NCBI GenBank assembly: GCA_038025085.1 | Contig: CM076142.1 | Coordinates: forward strand, 13,373,501-13,437,500 | Source: Tetragonia tetragonoides | Taxonomy: Eukaryota > Streptophyta > Magnoliopsida > Caryophyllales > Aizoaceae | Length of the DNA stretch: 64,000 bases | Reading direction: 5' to 3' | In this document: piece by piece, positions 63,901 to 64,000 of the stretch | How the letters are laid out: each line of letters starts with the position of its first letter | Numbering within the stretch: position 1 is the first letter of the stretch | Notes under the pieces: generated by a model | Seen by the model: only the letters and a program-made list of their open reading frames with translations | Database searches by the model: none | Told to the model about the DNA's origin: nothing | Translations under genes and position numbers: made by a program

Positions 63901-64000
63901 TACCAGCAACAGAAGTAGTGCTAGAGTTACCCATGAAGACACACTCTCCTTCAGCACCATTGACATACTCCACGAACATATCTCGGTTGGTACAGCAATG
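60986..64000 (-). pseudogene. Ty1/copia polyprotein (3' part), frameshifted
   Basis: Minus-strand pol in order, from the window edge: a protease-to-integrase linker with LWHARLGHVN (GAG-pre-integrase, HHCC histidines) about 63527-63979; the integrase core (HTDLGDF, SDRGGEY) 63202-63480; integrase C-part (PQQNGIAER), reverse transcriptase ([24 protein letters not shown]) and RNase H ([22 protein letters not shown]) in one 737-codon frame, 60986-63199. The integrase-before-RT order defines copia. Two frameshifts break it: about two bases missing at the Cys pair of the HHCC finger near 63525, and a 17-bp tandem duplication at 63199-63232. gag and protease are beyond the window. The lineage may be Tork/TAR-like, but this is not certain. 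Confidence 0.9.
63199..63232. repeat. 17-bp tandem duplication inside the integrase frame
   Basis: CCTTTAGAGGTGTTGAA occurs twice in direct succession (63199-63215, 63216-63232). Seventeen is not a multiple of three, so it shifts the frame. Confidence 0.93.

Overview
The window is AT-rich plant nuclear DNA, almost certainly from a eudicot. The protein genes are split by many GT-AG introns, and the space between and inside them is filled with MITEs, hAT-like elements, Helitrons, MULEs and Ty1/copia elements. The gene set (polygalacturonases, sucrose synthase, secreted GH9 endoglucanase) is typical of plants. The recurring Stowaway and 'agacggtctta' type repeats remind me of Caryophyllales genomes (spinach/beet relatives), but I cannot name the species.

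Layout. (1) About 1.4-28 kb: three polygalacturonase (GH28) genes lie in tandem on the minus strand with the same five-exon structure. PG1 (1444-7790) has an open reading frame but has lost three of the five classical catalytic residues. PG2 (19372-23302) is a close relative broken by frameshifts and a stop. PG3 (25572-28043) is intact with all catalytic motifs. PG1 and PG2 are separated by an 8.3 kb Mutator-like element (MULE-A, 10845-19182). It carries a decayed MuDR-type transposase and an intact minus-strand GRF-zinc-finger/coiled-coil/membrane gene. A second MULE (MULE-B, 11913-14267, perfect 9-bp target duplication) sits in the transposase exon, and a hAT-like element sits in MULE-B, giving a three-level nest. 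(2) 28.4-31.8 kb: a hAT-like element is split by a 2 kb non-autonomous Helitron and by a 560-bp poly(A) retroposon with a 17-bp target duplication. A second copy of the retroposon sits in PG1 intron 1. (3) 34.5-42.3 kb: a complete 15-exon sucrose synthase gene on the plus strand (822 aa), SUS2/SUS3-like. (4) 47.3-50.2 kb: a complete eight-exon GH9 endo-1,4-beta-glucanase gene on the minus strand (507 aa, secreted). (5) 50.4-59.7 kb: gene-free, with MITEs, a mini-Helitron and minisatellite-like arrays. (6) 59.7-64 kb: the 3' part of a minus-strand Ty1/copia retrotransposon (720-bp 3' LTR, polypurine tract, RNase H, RT and integrase), disabled by two frameshifts and running off the window.

Functionally, the host genes concern cell-wall polysaccharides and the UDP-glucose supply: pectin (PG), beta-glucan (GH9) and sucrose cleavage to UDP-glucose (SUS). 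Nothing shows they are co-regulated. All exon coordinates were derived by hand from splice-site consensus, reading-phase continuity and comparison among the three PG paralogues. CDS lengths of PG1, PG3, SUS and GH9 all close in frame.
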